NCBI RefSeq assembly: GCF_001975705.1
Contig: NZ_CP015093.1
Coordinates: 1,860,001 to 1,924,000, forward strand
Length of the DNA stretch: 64,000 bases
Reading direction: 5' to 3'
Source: Salipiger abyssi
Lineage (GTDB): Bacteria; Pseudomonadota; Alphaproteobacteria; Rhodobacterales; Rhodobacteraceae
In this document: piece after piece, positions 1-9,311 of the stretch
Layout: every line of letters starts with the position of its first letter
Position numbering within the stretch: the stretch's first letter is position 1
Program-made: the position numbers and the translations under genes
Notes under the pieces: model-generated
What the model was told of the DNA's origin: nothing
The model's input: only the letters and a program-made list of their open reading frames with translations
The model's database searches: none

Positions 1-1
1 C

Positions 2-1327
2 CCGTTCACCGCGCCGGGCATGAATCGCACCTGGGCAGCCATTCTCGATGTGCCGGCCGAGGTCTTTACGGCGCCGGTTCGCCGCGAGGTTACCGCCACG
101 GTGGTCAGCGGTGCGCTGACCCTGATCATGGCGCTGGCGACGATCTACATGACTGCGACCGCGCTGGTGCGGCGCCCGCTCGGGCGCATGCTGGCGGCGG
201 TGAACGGACTGGCGGAGGGCGTCTATGACACTCCGGTACAGGGGGCCGACCGCAGCGACGAGATTGGCGCGATGGCGGCCTCGGTGGAATCGCTGCGGAT
301 GAGCCTACTGGAGAAAAAGACGCTCGAACAGGCTCAGGAGCACGCGCAGGCCGAGCAGGCGCGGGTGGTGGAACGGCTTGCCACGGGGCTCAAGGCGCTG
401 GCCGCGGGCAATCTCGATGCCGAGATCCGGCAACGCTTCACCGATGGCTACGAACAGTTGCGCATAGATTTCAACGAAACCCTGGCGCGGCTGGCCGGGC
501 TGATCCGCTCGATCTCCGCCTCGACCGAGGCCATCGCCGGCAGCGTGGGCGAGATCACCGGCGCCTCGACAGACCTGTCGCACCGCACCGAGCGCTCTGC
601 CGCGACGCTGGAACAGACCGCCGCCGCCCTGCGCGAGCTGACCGATGCGGTCCGCGCCGCCGCCGATGGCGCGCGGCAGGCGGACCGGTTGGTGGCGACG
701 GCGAATGACACGGCGCAAACCAGCTCCCGCGTGGTCGATCAGGCGGTGGCGGCAATGGGGGCGATCGAAGTCTCTTCCGGGCAGATCGGCAATATCATCA
801 ATGTGATCGACGACATCGCCTTCCAGACCAACCTGCTGGCGCTGAATGCGGGTGTCGAGGCGGCGCGCGCCGGCGAAAGCGGGCGCGGATTTGCGGTGGT
901 CGCGTCCGAGGTGAGGGCGCTGGCACAGCGCTCCTCCGATGCCGCGCGCGAGATCGGCGCGCTGATTTCCGAGTCGGGCCGGCAGGTCACCCATGGGGTC
1001 GAGCTGGTGGATCAGGCCAATGCGGCGCTCGAGGCGATCATTGCCTCGATTGCCGATATCTCGAGCCATGTCAGCACCATTGCGCAGTCCGCCGACGAGC
1101 AGGCGACCGGCATCGAAGAGATCAACACCGCCGTGGCCGAGCTCGACCGCACCCAGCAGCAGAATGCCGCGATGTTCGAGGAAACCGCCGCGGCCTGCAC
1201 CGCGCTCGACGACGAGGCGAAGGGGCTCGAGGCGTTGGTGGGGCAGTTCCAGCTGACGGATGCCACCAGGCGTCCGTCCGACGGGACCATTCCCTCAACG
1301 CAGTACCGCTCGCCGAACGCCGCCTGA
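2..1327 (+). CDS. methyl-accepting chemotaxis protein (5' truncated by window)
   Basis: This is the C-terminal part of a transmembrane chemoreceptor that would signal to CheA/CheW. The frame is open back to base 2, so the sensory domain start lies outside the window. Counting from the ATG at 20, about 27 residues look like the end of a periplasmic sensor domain, followed by one membrane segment (about 25-50), a HAMP region, a second HAMP-like linker and a methyl-accepting helical hairpin. The conserved hairpin tip ([19 protein letters not shown]) sits near residues 275-295. No C-terminal CheR-docking pentapeptide is visible. The ligand cannot be told from what remains. Confidence 0.93.
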   Translation, partial: PFTAPGMNRTWAAILDVPAEVFTAPVRREVTATVVSGALTLIMALATIYMTATALVRRPLGRMLAAVNGLAEGVYDTPVQGADRSDEIGAMAASVESLRMSLLEKKTLEQAQEHAQAEQARVVERLATGLKALAAGNLDAEIRQRFTDGYEQLRIDFNETLARLAGLIRSISASTEAIAGSVGEITGASTDLSHRTERSAATLEQTAAALRELTDAVRAAADGARQADRLVATANDTAQTSSRVVDQAVAAMGAIEVSSGQIGNIINVIDDIAFQTNLLALNAGVEAARAGESGRGFAVVASEVRALAQRSSDAAREIGALISESGRQVTHGVELVDQANAALEAIIASIADISSHVSTIAQSADEQATGIEEINTAVAELDRTQQQNAAMFEETAAACTALDDEAKGLEALVGQFQLTDATRRPSDGTIPSTQYRSPNAA

Positions 1328-1438
1328 GGGCGGAGGCCCAACCCGACCGGCACGCCGGGCCGACGACGCGTCCAACGAAGGGGCGGGCAGGGCATGCGGT
1401 GAGGCGGCCCGCGCATGACGCGATGCCGCCGCGTGGGC

Positions 1439-2449
1439 TCAGAGAATGCCTTCGTAGATCGGGCCGAGCGTGTCGGTCTCGAAGAGCGAGGACACCGACG
1501 TGCCGTTCCAGATGTTCAGGATCGCCTGGGCGAACATCGGCGCGGTGGGCACGATGCGGATATTCGGCGCTGCCGCCACTTCCTCTGTCGCGGCGATGCT
1601 GTCGGTGATCACCAGCGTTTTCATCACCGAGTTCTTGACCCGCTCGACGGCTGGGCCGGACAGCACGCCATGGGTGATATAGGCATGCACCTCGGTGGCG
1701 CCGTGATCCATCAACACCTCGGCGGCCTTGCAGAGCGTGCCGGCAGTGTCGCAGATATCGTCGACGATGATGCATTTCTTGCCGGTCACGTCGCCGATCA
1801 CCGTCATCTCGGCGATCTCGCCGGGCTTTTCGCGGCGCTTGTCGACGATCGACAGCGGCACGTTGATCCGCTTGGCCAGTTCCCGCGCCCGGGACACGCC
1901 GCCGACATCGGGCGACACCACCATGACGTCCTCAAGCTCGCCGGCGAAATGTTTCTGGATGTCGAGGGCAAAGACCGGAGAGGCGTAGAGGTTGTCCACA
2001 GGGATGTCGAAGAAGCCCTGAATCTGCGCCGCGTGCAGATCCATGGTCAGCACCCGTTCGATACCGGCCTCATGGATCATGTTGGCGACCAGCTTGGCGG
2101 TGATCGGAGTGCGCGCCTTGGTGCGGCGGTCCTGACGGGCGTAGCCGAAATAGGGCATCACCGCCGTCACCCGCGCCGCCGAGCTGCGGCGCAGCGCGTC
2201 GGCCATGATCAGCAGTTCCATGAGGTTGTCGTTCGCCGGGCGCGAGGTCGATTGCAGGATGAACATGTCTTCGCCGCGAACGTTCTCGTAGACTTCGACA
2301 AAGATTTCCTGATCGTTGAAACGCTCGACGCGCGCGTCGACCAGACCGACGGACATGCCGCGATAAAGCGACATGCGTTTTGCGATGGCACTGGCGAGCG
2401 GGCGGTTGGCGTTCCCCGCGATCAGTTTGGGTTCGACGACGGTGGGCAT
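1439..2449 (-). CDS. prs: ribose-phosphate pyrophosphokinase (PRPP synthetase)
   Basis: It makes 5-phosphoribosyl-1-pyrophosphate from ribose 5-phosphate and ATP for purine, pyrimidine, histidine and NAD synthesis in the cytoplasm. The 336 residues match the usual length (about 315) plus a short N-terminal extension. Visible hallmarks are the N-terminal region [10 protein letters not shown], the flexible-loop stretch [10 protein letters not shown], and the PRPP-binding loop [10 protein letters not shown] near residue 230. It is monocistronic, convergent with the chemoreceptor and divergent from the gene at 2552, with about 100 bp between the two starts. The identification is secure. Confidence 0.97.
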   Translation of the reverse strand: MPTVVEPKLIAGNANRPLASAIAKRMSLYRGMSVGLVDARVERFNDQEIFVEVYENVRGEDMFILQSTSRPANDNLMELLIMADALRRSSAARVTAVMPYFGYARQDRRTKARTPITAKLVANMIHEAGIERVLTMDLHAAQIQGFFDIPVDNLYASPVFALDIQKHFAGELEDVMVVSPDVGGVSRARELAKRINVPLSIVDKRREKPGEIAEMTVIGDVTGKKCIIVDDICDTAGTLCKAAEVLMDHGATEVHAYITHGVLSGPAVERVKNSVMKTLVITDSIAATEEVAAAPNIRIVPTAPMFAQAILNIWNGTSVSSLFETDTLGPIYEGIL

Positions 2450-2551
2450 GTGAGCAGGGCTCCGGCAGCGATTTGACAGATTCGTGACGTTGCCGGTCGC
2501 TTAGCATGCGGGTAGCGTGGCGCAAAGACACTGGCCGTAGGCAAGGATGCA

Positions 2552-3151
2552 ATGGCACAAATAGATTACTATTTTACGGTTCTCTCCCCTTACGCTTACC
2601 TCGCGGGGCAGCGGCTGGAAGAGATTGCGGCGCGTCACGGCGCGTCGATCACCTATAAACCGCTCGATATCATGGCGCTTTTCCCGCGCACGGGCGGGCT
2701 CGCGCCAAAGGACCGGCACCCGGCGCGGATGGAGTATCGCGCGCAGGAGCTGCCGCGCCAGGCGAAGAAGATCGGCATGCCGCTGAACCTGCGCCCGGCC
2801 TTCTGGCCGACCAATGCGGCGCCGGCCTCCTACGCGATCATCGCGGCGCAGGAAGCGGGCGGCGGCGATCTCGGCGGGCTTGTGCACAGCGTGCTGCGCG
2901 CGGTCTGGGTGGAGGAAAAGGACATCGCCGAGGATGACGTGGTGCAGGACTGCCTGAAAGCGGCGGGGTTCGATCCGGGCCTGACCTTCAGCGGCATGCT
3001 CGCCGGGGCAGAGACCTATGCGGCCAATCTCGAAGACGCGGTGAATGCGGGCGTGTTCGGCTCGCCCTTCTACGTGGTCGATGACGGGGCGAAGTTCTGG
3101 GGGCAGGACCGGCTCGAGGATCTCGACCTGCATCTCGCGGGCAAGCTCTGA
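2552..3151 (+). CDS. 2-hydroxychromene-2-carboxylate isomerase family (DsbA-like fold)
   Basis: This 199-residue protein belongs to the DsbA-fold HCCA isomerase / kappa-class glutathione S-transferase family. The N-terminus (YYFTVLSPYAYLAG) carries the conserved Ser of the glutathione-binding turn instead of a CxxC. The C-terminal GVFGSPFYVVD...FWGQDRL block is typical of the family. There are no aromatic-degradation genes nearby, so naphthalene-pathway isomerase activity is not supported; a general glutathione-dependent role is more likely. It is a single gene ending at a strong hairpin shared with the convergent ogt. Confidence 0.85.
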   Translation: MAQIDYYFTVLSPYAYLAGQRLEEIAARHGASITYKPLDIMALFPRTGGLAPKDRHPARMEYRAQELPRQAKKIGMPLNLRPAFWPTNAAPASYAIIAAQEAGGGDLGGLVHSVLRAVWVEEKDIAEDDVVQDCLKAAGFDPGLTFSGMLAGAETYAANLEDAVNAGVFGSPFYVVDDGAKFWGQDRLEDLDLHLAGKL

Positions 3152-3174
3152 TCCCGGCGAGGCCGTTGTGCGGC

Positions 3175-3204
3175 GCAGCGGTGGGCAGGGGTGTCCACCG
3201 CTGC
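3175..3204. terminator. hairpin between convergent genes
   Basis: A perfect 10-bp inverted repeat, GCAGCGGTGG / CCACCGCTGC with a 10-nt loop, lies between the stop of the isomerase gene (3151) and the stop of ogt (3209). There is no clear T-tract on either side. A bidirectional terminator is the simplest reading. Confidence 0.6.
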
Positions 3205-3208
3205 ACGC

Positions 3209-3721
3209 TCAGAACAGCGAGAGCTGCGGATCGCCGACGCCGGCGACCTCCGCCTCATGGCGCAGCAGGAATTTCTTTACCGGCAGCCCGCCGCCAAAGC
3301 CCGTGAGCGCGCCGGAGCTGCCGATCACCCGGTGACAGGGCAGGATGACGGGCAACGGGTTGTTGCCATTGGCGGCCCCGACCGCGCGGCTGGCATTGGG
3401 CGTTCCGAGCTGTCGTGCGAGGGCGCCGTAGCTGGTGGTCTCGCCATAGGGGATCGTCGCGAGCAGGCGCCAGACGCGGTTCTGAAACGCGGTGCCCGAC
3501 AGCGTCAGCGGCAGATCGAACTGCCGCAGCGTGCCGGCGAAATAAGCGTCGAGCTGCCGGCGGACCTCGGCAAAAGGTGCTTCGGAAAACGCCCATTCGG
3601 GGCGCGGGCCAAAGGCTTTGTGTCCCTCGGGAAAGCTCAGGAAATGCAGCGAGTCGTGATCCCCGGCGAGCAGCAGCGGCCCGACCGGGCTGTCGGTATG
3701 GCAGTAGTAGAGCGTGCTCAT
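3209..3721 (-). CDS. ogt: methylated-DNA--[protein]-cysteine S-methyltransferase
   Basis: It removes alkyl groups from O6-alkylguanine by suicidal transfer to its own cysteine. The 170 residues contain the active-site PCHRVIG motif and the helix-turn-helix region ending in SRAVGAANGNNP just before it. The start overlaps the stop of the upstream Ada-type regulator (ATGA), so the pair is co-translated. Together they supply the functions of one full-length Ada protein, as in the AdaA/AdaB arrangement. Confidence 0.95.
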   Translation of the reverse strand: MSTLYYCHTDSPVGPLLLAGDHDSLHFLSFPEGHKAFGPRPEWAFSEAPFAEVRRQLDAYFAGTLRQFDLPLTLSGTAFQNRVWRLLATIPYGETTSYGALARQLGTPNASRAVGAANGNNPLPVILPCHRVIGSSGALTGFGGGLPVKKFLLRHEAEVAGVGDPQLSLF

Positions 3722-4278
3722 GGGGCTGCCTTGCGCAGTGCCGAGGGCGGGCGTCCGTAAAGTGCCGAGACCGAAGCGTTGAAGCGCCGCAGGCTGCCGA
3801 ACCCGGCTTCGCGGGCGATCTCTGACATCGGCAGGGAGGTGTCGTTCAGCAGCCGTTTCGCCCGCTGGAGGCGTAGCGTCTGCGCCACCTGCACGGGCGA
3901 GGCGCCGAGCTGCTCGGCGAAGAGCCGCGACAGATGCCGCGCGCCGATCCCCAGCCGCGCGGCCAGCGCCTCGACTCCGCCGCTATCCAGCGCGCCCTCC
4001 TCGATCAGCCGCAGCGCGCGCTCGACCGTGGTGCGGGTGCCGTTCCAGGCGGCGCAGAAGGGCGCGGTTTCCGGGCGGCAGCGCAGGCAGGGGCGGTAGC
4101 CGGCGCGCTCGGCCGCGGCGGCGCTGGGGTAGAAGGAGACGTTTCTGGTCAGCGGCGGCTTCACCGGGCAGACCGGGCGGCAATAGATCCGCGTCGTCTT
4201 CACCGCGGTGAAGAACACCCCGTCATAGGCGGGGTCGCGGCGGAGCCGGGCAGCGTTGCATGTGTCGAAATCCAGCAT
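3718..4278 (-). CDS. adaA: Ada-type regulator: Zn/Cys methyl-phosphotriester sensor plus AraC domain, no MGMT domain
   Basis: This 186-residue protein has the N-terminal Ada zinc domain with Cys33, Cys37, Cys64 and Cys67 (YCRPVCP ... CLRC), where Cys33 corresponds to the methyl-accepting cysteine. An AraC-type DNA-binding domain follows (about 85-183; LAARLGIGARHLSRLFAEQ). The methyltransferase domain of E. coli Ada is absent and is encoded as the next gene. Methylation of the Zn-Cys cluster should switch it into an activator of its own operon. About 75 bp separate its start from the plsY stop. Confidence 0.9.
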   Translation of the reverse strand: MLDFDTCNAARLRRDPAYDGVFFTAVKTTRIYCRPVCPVKPPLTRNVSFYPSAAAAERAGYRPCLRCRPETAPFCAAWNGTRTTVERALRLIEEGALDSGGVEALAARLGIGARHLSRLFAEQLGASPVQVAQTLRLQRAKRLLNDTSLPMSEIAREAGFGSLRRFNASVSALYGRPPSALRKAAP

Positions 4279-4354
4279 GCGCCCAGAGTACCGCGCCGGA
4301 GGGCGCGAGGCGAGCCTGCGTAGAGTATGAGGTCCGAAAACGGCGAGTCCGGGT

Positions 4355-4966
4355 TCAGCCCTTCTGGCCGATGCGGCTTTCGCTACCGTCGCGCAGCCGG
4401 GCGATATTGCTGCGGTGGCGCCAGAAGATCAGCAGCGTGAGCGCCAGTGTCAGCGCCGTCAGGTCGTAGTCGCGCAGCATCACCATCCAGGCGGTGGACA
4501 TCAGCGCCGCCACCAGCGCGCCGACGCTGGAGATCCGCGACAGCGCCGCCGCCGCCAGCCAGGTGGCGCAGCTCATCAGCCCCACCGGCCAGCTCAGCGC
4601 CAGAACCAGACCGAGGAAGGTCGCCACGCCCTTGCCGCCGCGAAAGCGCAGCCAGACCGGATAGCAATGGCCCAGAAACGCCATCAGCCCGGCGAGCTGT
4701 GCGGCATCTTCGCCCGCCAGCCAGCGCGCCAGCAGCACCGCCACCGCGCCCTTGCCGCCATCGAGGATCAGCGTGCCCGCCGCCGCCGCCTTGTTGCCGG
4801 TGCGCAGCACATTGGTGGCGCCGATATTGCCCGAGCCGATACTGCGCAGATCGCCGAGCCCCATCACTTTGCTCAGCAGCATGCCGAAGGGGATCGAGCC
4901 CAGCAGGTAGCCGATCACGGCCCAGAGGACGAGCCCGGCGGGGAGGGTGGTGATTTCGGGAAGCAT
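4355..4966 (-). CDS. plsY: glycerol-3-phosphate acyltransferase PlsY
   Basis: An integral membrane enzyme that acylates glycerol 3-phosphate using acyl-phosphate, the first step of phospholipid synthesis. The 203 residues show several membrane segments and the three cytoplasmic PlsY motifs: GSGNIGATNVLR, the DGGKGA stretch, and GHCYPVWLRFRGGKGVAT. The start codon shares one base with the stop of the dihydroorotase-like gene (TGATG), so it is translationally coupled to the pyr cluster. Confidence 0.95.
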   Translation of the reverse strand: MLPEITTLPAGLVLWAVIGYLLGSIPFGMLLSKVMGLGDLRSIGSGNIGATNVLRTGNKAAAAGTLILDGGKGAVAVLLARWLAGEDAAQLAGLMAFLGHCYPVWLRFRGGKGVATFLGLVLALSWPVGLMSCATWLAAAALSRISSVGALVAALMSTAWMVMLRDYDLTALTLALTLLIFWRHRSNIARLRDGSESRIGQKG

Positions 4967-6249
4967 CAGGCGCTCCGGTAGACTGCGGTTCCGGCGACAA
5001 AGGTCGCGATCACCTTACCCTGAAGCCGCGCGCCGTCGAAGGGGGTATTCTTGGATTTCGACTGAAGCTTGAAGCGGTCGAGAATAAAGGGCTTGTCGGC
5101 GTCGAAGAGCAGCAGGTCGGCGGGGGCGCCCTTGGCCAGCCGTCCGCAGTCGAGCCCCAGCCGTTTCGCCGGGTTCAGCGACAGCGCGCGGAACAGCGTC
5201 GGCAGGTCGAGCTCGCCGGAATGGTAGAGCCGCAGCAGCACCGGCAGCATGGTCTCCAGCCCCACCGCGCCCGAGGCGGCCTCCTCGAAGGGCAGGCGCT
5301 TGGATTCCTCGTCCTGCGGGGTGTGGAAACTGCCGATGATGTCGATAAGCCCGGTGCGCACCGCCTCCAGCACCGCCTGCCGGTCGTCCTCGGAGCGCAG
5401 CGGCGGCTTGACCTTGAAGAAGGTGCGGTAATCGGCGAGGTCCATCTCGTTCAGGGTGAGATGGTGCATCGAGGTGCCGGCGGTCACATCGAAGCCGTTC
5501 GCCTTGGCGCGCTCCAGCGCGGGCAGGGCGCGGGCGGTGGTGATCTGGTCGGCGTGGTAGCGCACGCCGGTCATCTCGACCAGCGCGATATCGCGGTCGA
5601 GCCCCATGCGCTCGGCCATGGGCGAAACCGAGGGCAGGCCGCGCAGCGAGGCGAACTTGCCGGAGGTCGCGGCGCCGCCCTTCGACAGGCCCGGCTCCTG
5701 CGGATGGGCCATGATCAGCGCGCCGAGCGAGCGGGCATAGGTCATGGCGCGCGACAGCACCTTGGTGTCGGTCACCACGCGGTCGCAATCGGTGAAGGCC
5801 ACGGCGCCGGCGTCGAGCAGAAAGCCCAGCTCGGTCATCTCGCGGCCCTCGCGCCCCTTGGTGAGCGCGGCCATGGGCAGCACGTTCACCGGCGAGTCGT
5901 CCTCGGCACGGTCGCGGATGAATTCCAGCACTTCCGGCGTGTCGATGGCGGGCGTGGTGTCGGGGCGGGTGACCATGGTGGTGACCCCGCCCGCCGCCGC
6001 GGCGAGCCCGGCGGTCTTGTAGCTTTCCTTGTGCCGCTCGCCCGGCTCGCCGACCTTGACGCCGATATCGACGATGCCTGGCGCAAGAAAGGCGCCGCCG
6101 GCGTCGATCACCTCGGCGCCGGTGACCTCGGGCGCGGGCGTGTCGAAGCGCTCGGCGATGCGCCCGCCGTCGAGCAGCAGGGCACCGTCGGAGATGCTGC
6201 CGGCGTCGGGGTCGATCAGGCGGGCATGGGTGATGAGCGTTGCGGTCAT
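4966..6249 (-). CDS. pyrC': dihydroorotase-like protein, probably non-catalytic PyrC'
   Basis: It has the amidohydrolase fold and the 427-residue length of dihydroorotase and lies in a cluster with pyrB. The metal-binding HxH after strand 1 is missing: the segment reads GIVDIGVKVGEPGERHKES. The catalytic Asp region, normally DHAPH, reads GSFHTPQ. Bacterial PyrC' proteins with such losses act as structural partners that hold aspartate carbamoyltransferase in a dodecamer. I infer that role here; an active dihydroorotase should then be encoded elsewhere. Annotation pipelines would call this PyrC. Confidence 0.85.
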   Translation of the reverse strand: MTATLITHARLIDPDAGSISDGALLLDGGRIAERFDTPAPEVTGAEVIDAGGAFLAPGIVDIGVKVGEPGERHKESYKTAGLAAAAGGVTTMVTRPDTTPAIDTPEVLEFIRDRAEDDSPVNVLPMAALTKGREGREMTELGFLLDAGAVAFTDCDRVVTDTKVLSRAMTYARSLGALIMAHPQEPGLSKGGAATSGKFASLRGLPSVSPMAERMGLDRDIALVEMTGVRYHADQITTARALPALERAKANGFDVTAGTSMHHLTLNEMDLADYRTFFKVKPPLRSEDDRQAVLEAVRTGLIDIIGSFHTPQDEESKRLPFEEAASGAVGLETMLPVLLRLYHSGELDLPTLFRALSLNPAKRLGLDCGRLAKGAPADLLLFDADKPFILDRFKLQSKSKNTPFDGARLQGKVIATFVAGTAVYRSA

Positions 6250-6309
6250 GGGCGTGGCGGTCCCTGTCGAAGATCTCGGTCGGCGGCGCGGGTCGTCCCT
6301 GCGGGGCTG

Positions 6310-6330
6310 GAGTATTTGAAGAAAGATGAA
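6310..6330 (+). repeat. 21-bp dispersed motif, copy 1
   Basis: The motif GAGTATTTG-A-AGAAAGATGAA lies in the 91-bp gap between the dihydroorotase-like gene and the gene at 6341. It matches the motif at 42890-42910 (opposite strand) at 20 of 21 positions. Confidence 0.6.
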
Positions 6331-6340
6331 AGGGGAAGGG

Positions 6341-6736
6341 TCATTCTCGGGCCGGGCGGGCCGCGTCGATCCTGGCGATGGTGGCCTGCGGGTCGGCCTG
6401 GAACTTGATGAGATGCTTGTCGCCGCCCGTGGTGATGAGCTGCACGGCGGAGCCGATCTTGCGCAGCTTTGCCAGATCGGTGAGCGCCACGTAGCGCATC
6501 GCTGGGCCCTTGAGCCCCTCTGTCGTCAGCTCCCAGACATGGCCGAGCTCTTCATCCATGAGATACCAGCCGCGCAGCGCCACGGCGGCGAGCCCGCCCA
6601 CGGCGCCCGTCCAGACATGTGGCGTGCCGGTGAGCCAGAGCACGATCATCGCCCCAGGCATGGCGAGCAGCGCCAGGGTGATGTGGCTCTGGATATAGAT
6701 GGCGCGGTCGGGGGCGAAGACCGTGGTGGTCGTCAT
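6341..6736 (-). CDS. small membrane protein of the pyr cluster
   Basis: I do not recognise a named family for this 131-residue protein. It has two closely spaced hydrophobic segments (about 18-55: HITLALLAMPGAMIVLWL and an Ala/Gly-rich stretch) followed by a soluble C-terminal half that resembles a small PH-like beta domain. Its start overlaps the stop of the upstream gene by 4 bp, so it is co-translated with the 181-residue protein and pyrB. Lying between pyrB and the dihydroorotase-like gene, it may sit at the membrane next to pyrimidine enzymes, but nothing in the sequence shows a function. Confidence 0.8.
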   Translation of the reverse strand: MTTTTVFAPDRAIYIQSHITLALLAMPGAMIVLWLTGTPHVWTGAVGGLAAVALRGWYLMDEELGHVWELTTEGLKGPAMRYVALTDLAKLRKIGSAVQLITTGGDKHLIKFQADPQATIARIDAARPARE

Positions 6737-7278
6737 GACATGGCCCGCGAGAGTGCCGCCAGCACCAGCAGGACCAGCACCGCGAGCCCGATCAGCGCCA
6801 GCATCAGCAGGCGGCGCCTGGGCGTGGCCCGCGCCGGGGCGCCGCTGATCGTGCCGGCGGCGGATTTGCTGCGCAGCGCCGGGCCGCGCGGGCGGGCGGT
6901 CTCTTCGTGAAAGCTCGCGACCCAGCGCAGCGGGCTGGCGACGCTCAGCTCCTGGCTGACATGGTCGAAGGCCTGGCTCGGCAGGACCACCACATGGCCG
7001 CGCAGCGCGTCGATGCGCGGCGCCATCTGGCGGAAATCCTCGCCCGAGAGCTGATAGGCCTCGGCGAGATAGGCCGAGAGCGACATGCTGCCGAGATCGC
7101 GGATCGCCACCACATCGACAAAGGCCGGGCGCAGGCGGCTGGCGCCGAGCGCGTATTGCAGGGGGTATTCGCCGGTGCCGGCCTGGGTGGTGAAGCGCTC
7201 CACGGCCTCGGGCGGCAGATCGAGGTGGAAGAGCCGCACCACGCCGCTTTCCGAGCCGTTGATCTGCATCGCCGTCAT
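6733..7278 (-). CDS. hypothetical protein with C-terminal membrane anchor, coupled to pyrB
   Basis: A 181-residue protein with a soluble N-terminal domain (about 1-130) and one hydrophobic helix at the C-terminus ([20 protein letters not shown]), i.e. a tail-anchored layout. An Ala/Arg/Pro-rich linker (about 130-155) precedes the anchor. The start overlaps the pyrB stop by 4 bp and its stop overlaps the next start by 4 bp, so three proteins are made from one coupled unit. I recognise no catalytic motif. Conservation with pyrB would suggest a role linked to aspartate carbamoyltransferase. Confidence 0.8.
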   Translation of the reverse strand: MTAMQINGSESGVVRLFHLDLPPEAVERFTTQAGTGEYPLQYALGASRLRPAFVDVVAIRDLGSMSLSAYLAEAYQLSGEDFRQMAPRIDALRGHVVVLPSQAFDHVSQELSVASPLRWVASFHEETARPRGPALRSKSAAGTISGAPARATPRRRLLMLALIGLAVLVLLVLAALSRAMS

Positions 7279-8225
7279 GCCGAGAGCTCCGTCGGGCGGG
7301 CGCGCAGGTTGCGGGCGAGCAGATCCATCGCCGCCATGCGCACCGCCACGCCCATCTCGACCTGCTCCTGGATCACCGAGCGGTTGATGTCGTCGGCCAG
7401 CGTGCCGTCGATCTCGACACCCCGGTTCATCGGGCCGGGATGCATGACGATGGCGTCGGGCTTGGCGACGCTCAGCTTCTCCGCGTCGAGCCCCCAGCGG
7501 TGGTAATATTCCCGCTCGGAGGGGATGAAGCCGCCATCCATGCGCTCCTTCTGGAGCCGCAGCATCATCACCACGTCGGCGTCTTCGAGCCCTTCGCGCA
7601 TGTCGTCGTAGATCTCGACGCCGAAGGCCTCCATGCCCGGCGGCATCAGCGTGGCGGGGCCGACGAGGCGGATGCGGTTTTCCATCTTGTGCAGCAGCAG
7701 GATGTTGGAGCGGGCCACGCGGGAATGGGCGATGTCGCCGCAGATCGCGATATTGAGCCGGTGCAGCCGGCCCTTGGCACGGCGGATGGTGAGCGCGTCG
7801 AGCAGCGCCTGGGTCGGGTGCTCGTGGCGCCCGTCGCCGGCATTGATCACCGCGCAGTGCACCTTCTGCGCCAGCAGATCGACGGCGCCGGAATGCGGGT
7901 GGCGGACCACCAGAAGATCCGGATGCATGGCATTCAGCGTCAGCGCCGTGTCGATCAGCGTCTCGCCCTTTTTGATCGAGCTGGCCTGCATCGCCATGTT
8001 CATCACATCGGCGCCGAGCCGCTTGCCGGCGATCTCGAAGCTCGACTGGGTGCGGGTCGAGTTTTCGAAGAACATATTGATCTGGGTGAGGCCCGAGAGC
8101 ACGCTGGAATGCTTTTCGCGGCTGCGCGACAGCGTCACGTACTGGTCGGCGAGGTCGAGCAGCGTGGTGATCTCATCGGGGCGCAGAGGCTCGATGCCGA
8201 GCAGGTGGCGCTGATCGAAACGCAT
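7275..8225 (-). CDS. pyrB: aspartate carbamoyltransferase catalytic subunit
   Basis: It condenses carbamoyl phosphate with aspartate, the committed step of pyrimidine synthesis. The 316 residues include the carbamoyl-phosphate loop [12 protein letters not shown] (about 53-64), the [10 protein letters not shown] block near residue 135 and the C-terminal [11 protein letters not shown] motif. It is the first gene of the leftward cluster pyrB - two membrane proteins - pyrC' - plsY. No pyrI regulatory subunit is nearby, as expected for a class whose assembly depends on a dihydroorotase-like partner. Confidence 0.97.
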   Translation of the reverse strand: MRFDQRHLLGIEPLRPDEITTLLDLADQYVTLSRSREKHSSVLSGLTQINMFFENSTRTQSSFEIAGKRLGADVMNMAMQASSIKKGETLIDTALTLNAMHPDLLVVRHPHSGAVDLLAQKVHCAVINAGDGRHEHPTQALLDALTIRRAKGRLHRLNIAICGDIAHSRVARSNILLLHKMENRIRLVGPATLMPPGMEAFGVEIYDDMREGLEDADVVMMLRLQKERMDGGFIPSEREYYHRWGLDAEKLSVAKPDAIVMHPGPMNRGVEIDGTLADDINRSVIQEQVEMGVAVRMAAMDLLARNLRARPTELSA

Positions 8226-8404
8226 GTGAGGCTCCCTGGAAAACTGCGCCGGTTATAGGGAGCGGGCGGGGGTGGGACAAGTGGCTGCCATGCCCGTCGG
8301 GCGGCGGGCTGCCGCCGGTGGTCTGTCTCTGCTCGCGGGGATTCGAACAAAGAACGCGCGGGCAGGGATTTCCGCGGCGTCGCGGCGGGGGTAGGATGGC
8401 GCTC

Positions 8405-9193
8405 ATGGATTCGGGAATGGACTGGCACTGGGCGCGCGCGGCGCTGGACTGGCAGCTCGAGCTGGGCGCCGACGAGGCGATCGGCGAGCGCCCGGTGGAC
8501 CGTTTTGCCGCCGAGGCGGAGGCGCAGGCGGCGCGGGCCGCCGATCTGCCGGCGACCCCGGCGCGCGCAGCGCCGCCGCCCGTGGCGCAGGAGACCGGCC
8601 CGGACCCGGTCGTCATCGCGCGCAAGGCGGCAGAGGCTGCCAGCTCGCTCGACGAGCTGCGCCACGCGATGGAGGCCTTCGAGCATTGCGAGCTGAAGCG
8701 CGGCGCGCGGCAACTGGTGTTTTCCGACGGCGCGGCGCGCGGGCGGGTGATGATCGTCGGCGAGGCGCCGGGCCGCGACGAGGACCGGCAGGGCAAGCCC
8801 TTTGTCGGGCGCGCCGGGCAGCTGCTCGACCGGATGCTCGGCGCCGTGGGCCTGTCGCGGCAGGACAGCGTCTATATCACCAATGTGCTGCCCTGGCGGC
8901 CACCGCAGAACCGCGATCCCAAGCCCGACGAGATCGCGATGATGAAACCCTTCCTGTCGCGTCATATCGCGCTGGTCGATCCGGATCTGCTGGTGATCAT
9001 GGGCAATATCTCCTGCGACGCGCTGCTGGGCCGGCGCGGCATCACCCGGCTGCGTGGCAACTGGGCGGAGGCCGAGGGTCGTCCGGCGCTGCCGATGTTC
9101 CACCCGGCCTATCTGCTGCGCCAGCCGCGCATGAAGCGCGAGGCCTGGGCGGATATGCTGGAGCTGTCGGCGAAGCTGAAGGCCATCGGCTGA
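8405..9193 (+). CDS. uracil-DNA glycosylase, family 4-like, apparently without Fe-S cluster
   Basis: It would excise uracil from DNA. The two glycosylase motifs are present: GEAPGRDEDRQGKPFVGRAG (about 118-137) and HPAYLLRQP near residue 233. An acidic, Ala-rich N-terminal extension of about 80 residues precedes the domain. Family 4 enzymes usually carry four [4Fe-4S] cysteines. Here only the HCEL cysteine is kept, and the later pair is replaced (VLPWRPPQNR ... EIAMM). The start at 8405 is chosen because AGG lies 9 nt upstream; an in-frame ATG at 8396 is also possible. Confidence 0.9.
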   Translation: MDSGMDWHWARAALDWQLELGADEAIGERPVDRFAAEAEAQAARAADLPATPARAAPPPVAQETGPDPVVIARKAAEAASSLDELRHAMEAFEHCELKRGARQLVFSDGAARGRVMIVGEAPGRDEDRQGKPFVGRAGQLLDRMLGAVGLSRQDSVYITNVLPWRPPQNRDPKPDEIAMMKPFLSRHIALVDPDLLVIMGNISCDALLGRRGITRLRGNWAEAEGRPALPMFHPAYLLRQPRMKREAWADMLELSAKLKAIG

Positions 9194-9311
9194 CGCGACG
9201 CCCGCGACCACGCGCCTCTGGTCTTTGCTGCCGGTATCGCAGAGGATCGGAACGCGCGGCGCGTTGAGCAACCGTGCCTGCCCGTGACCGACCCATCCCC
9301 GTGAGAGGCCC

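Noticed and set aside
9251..9265. AACGCGC-G-GCGCGTT palindrome before moaB considered as terminator
   Set aside because: Only one base in the loop, so it cannot fold as a stem-loop of that length; no T-tract follows.
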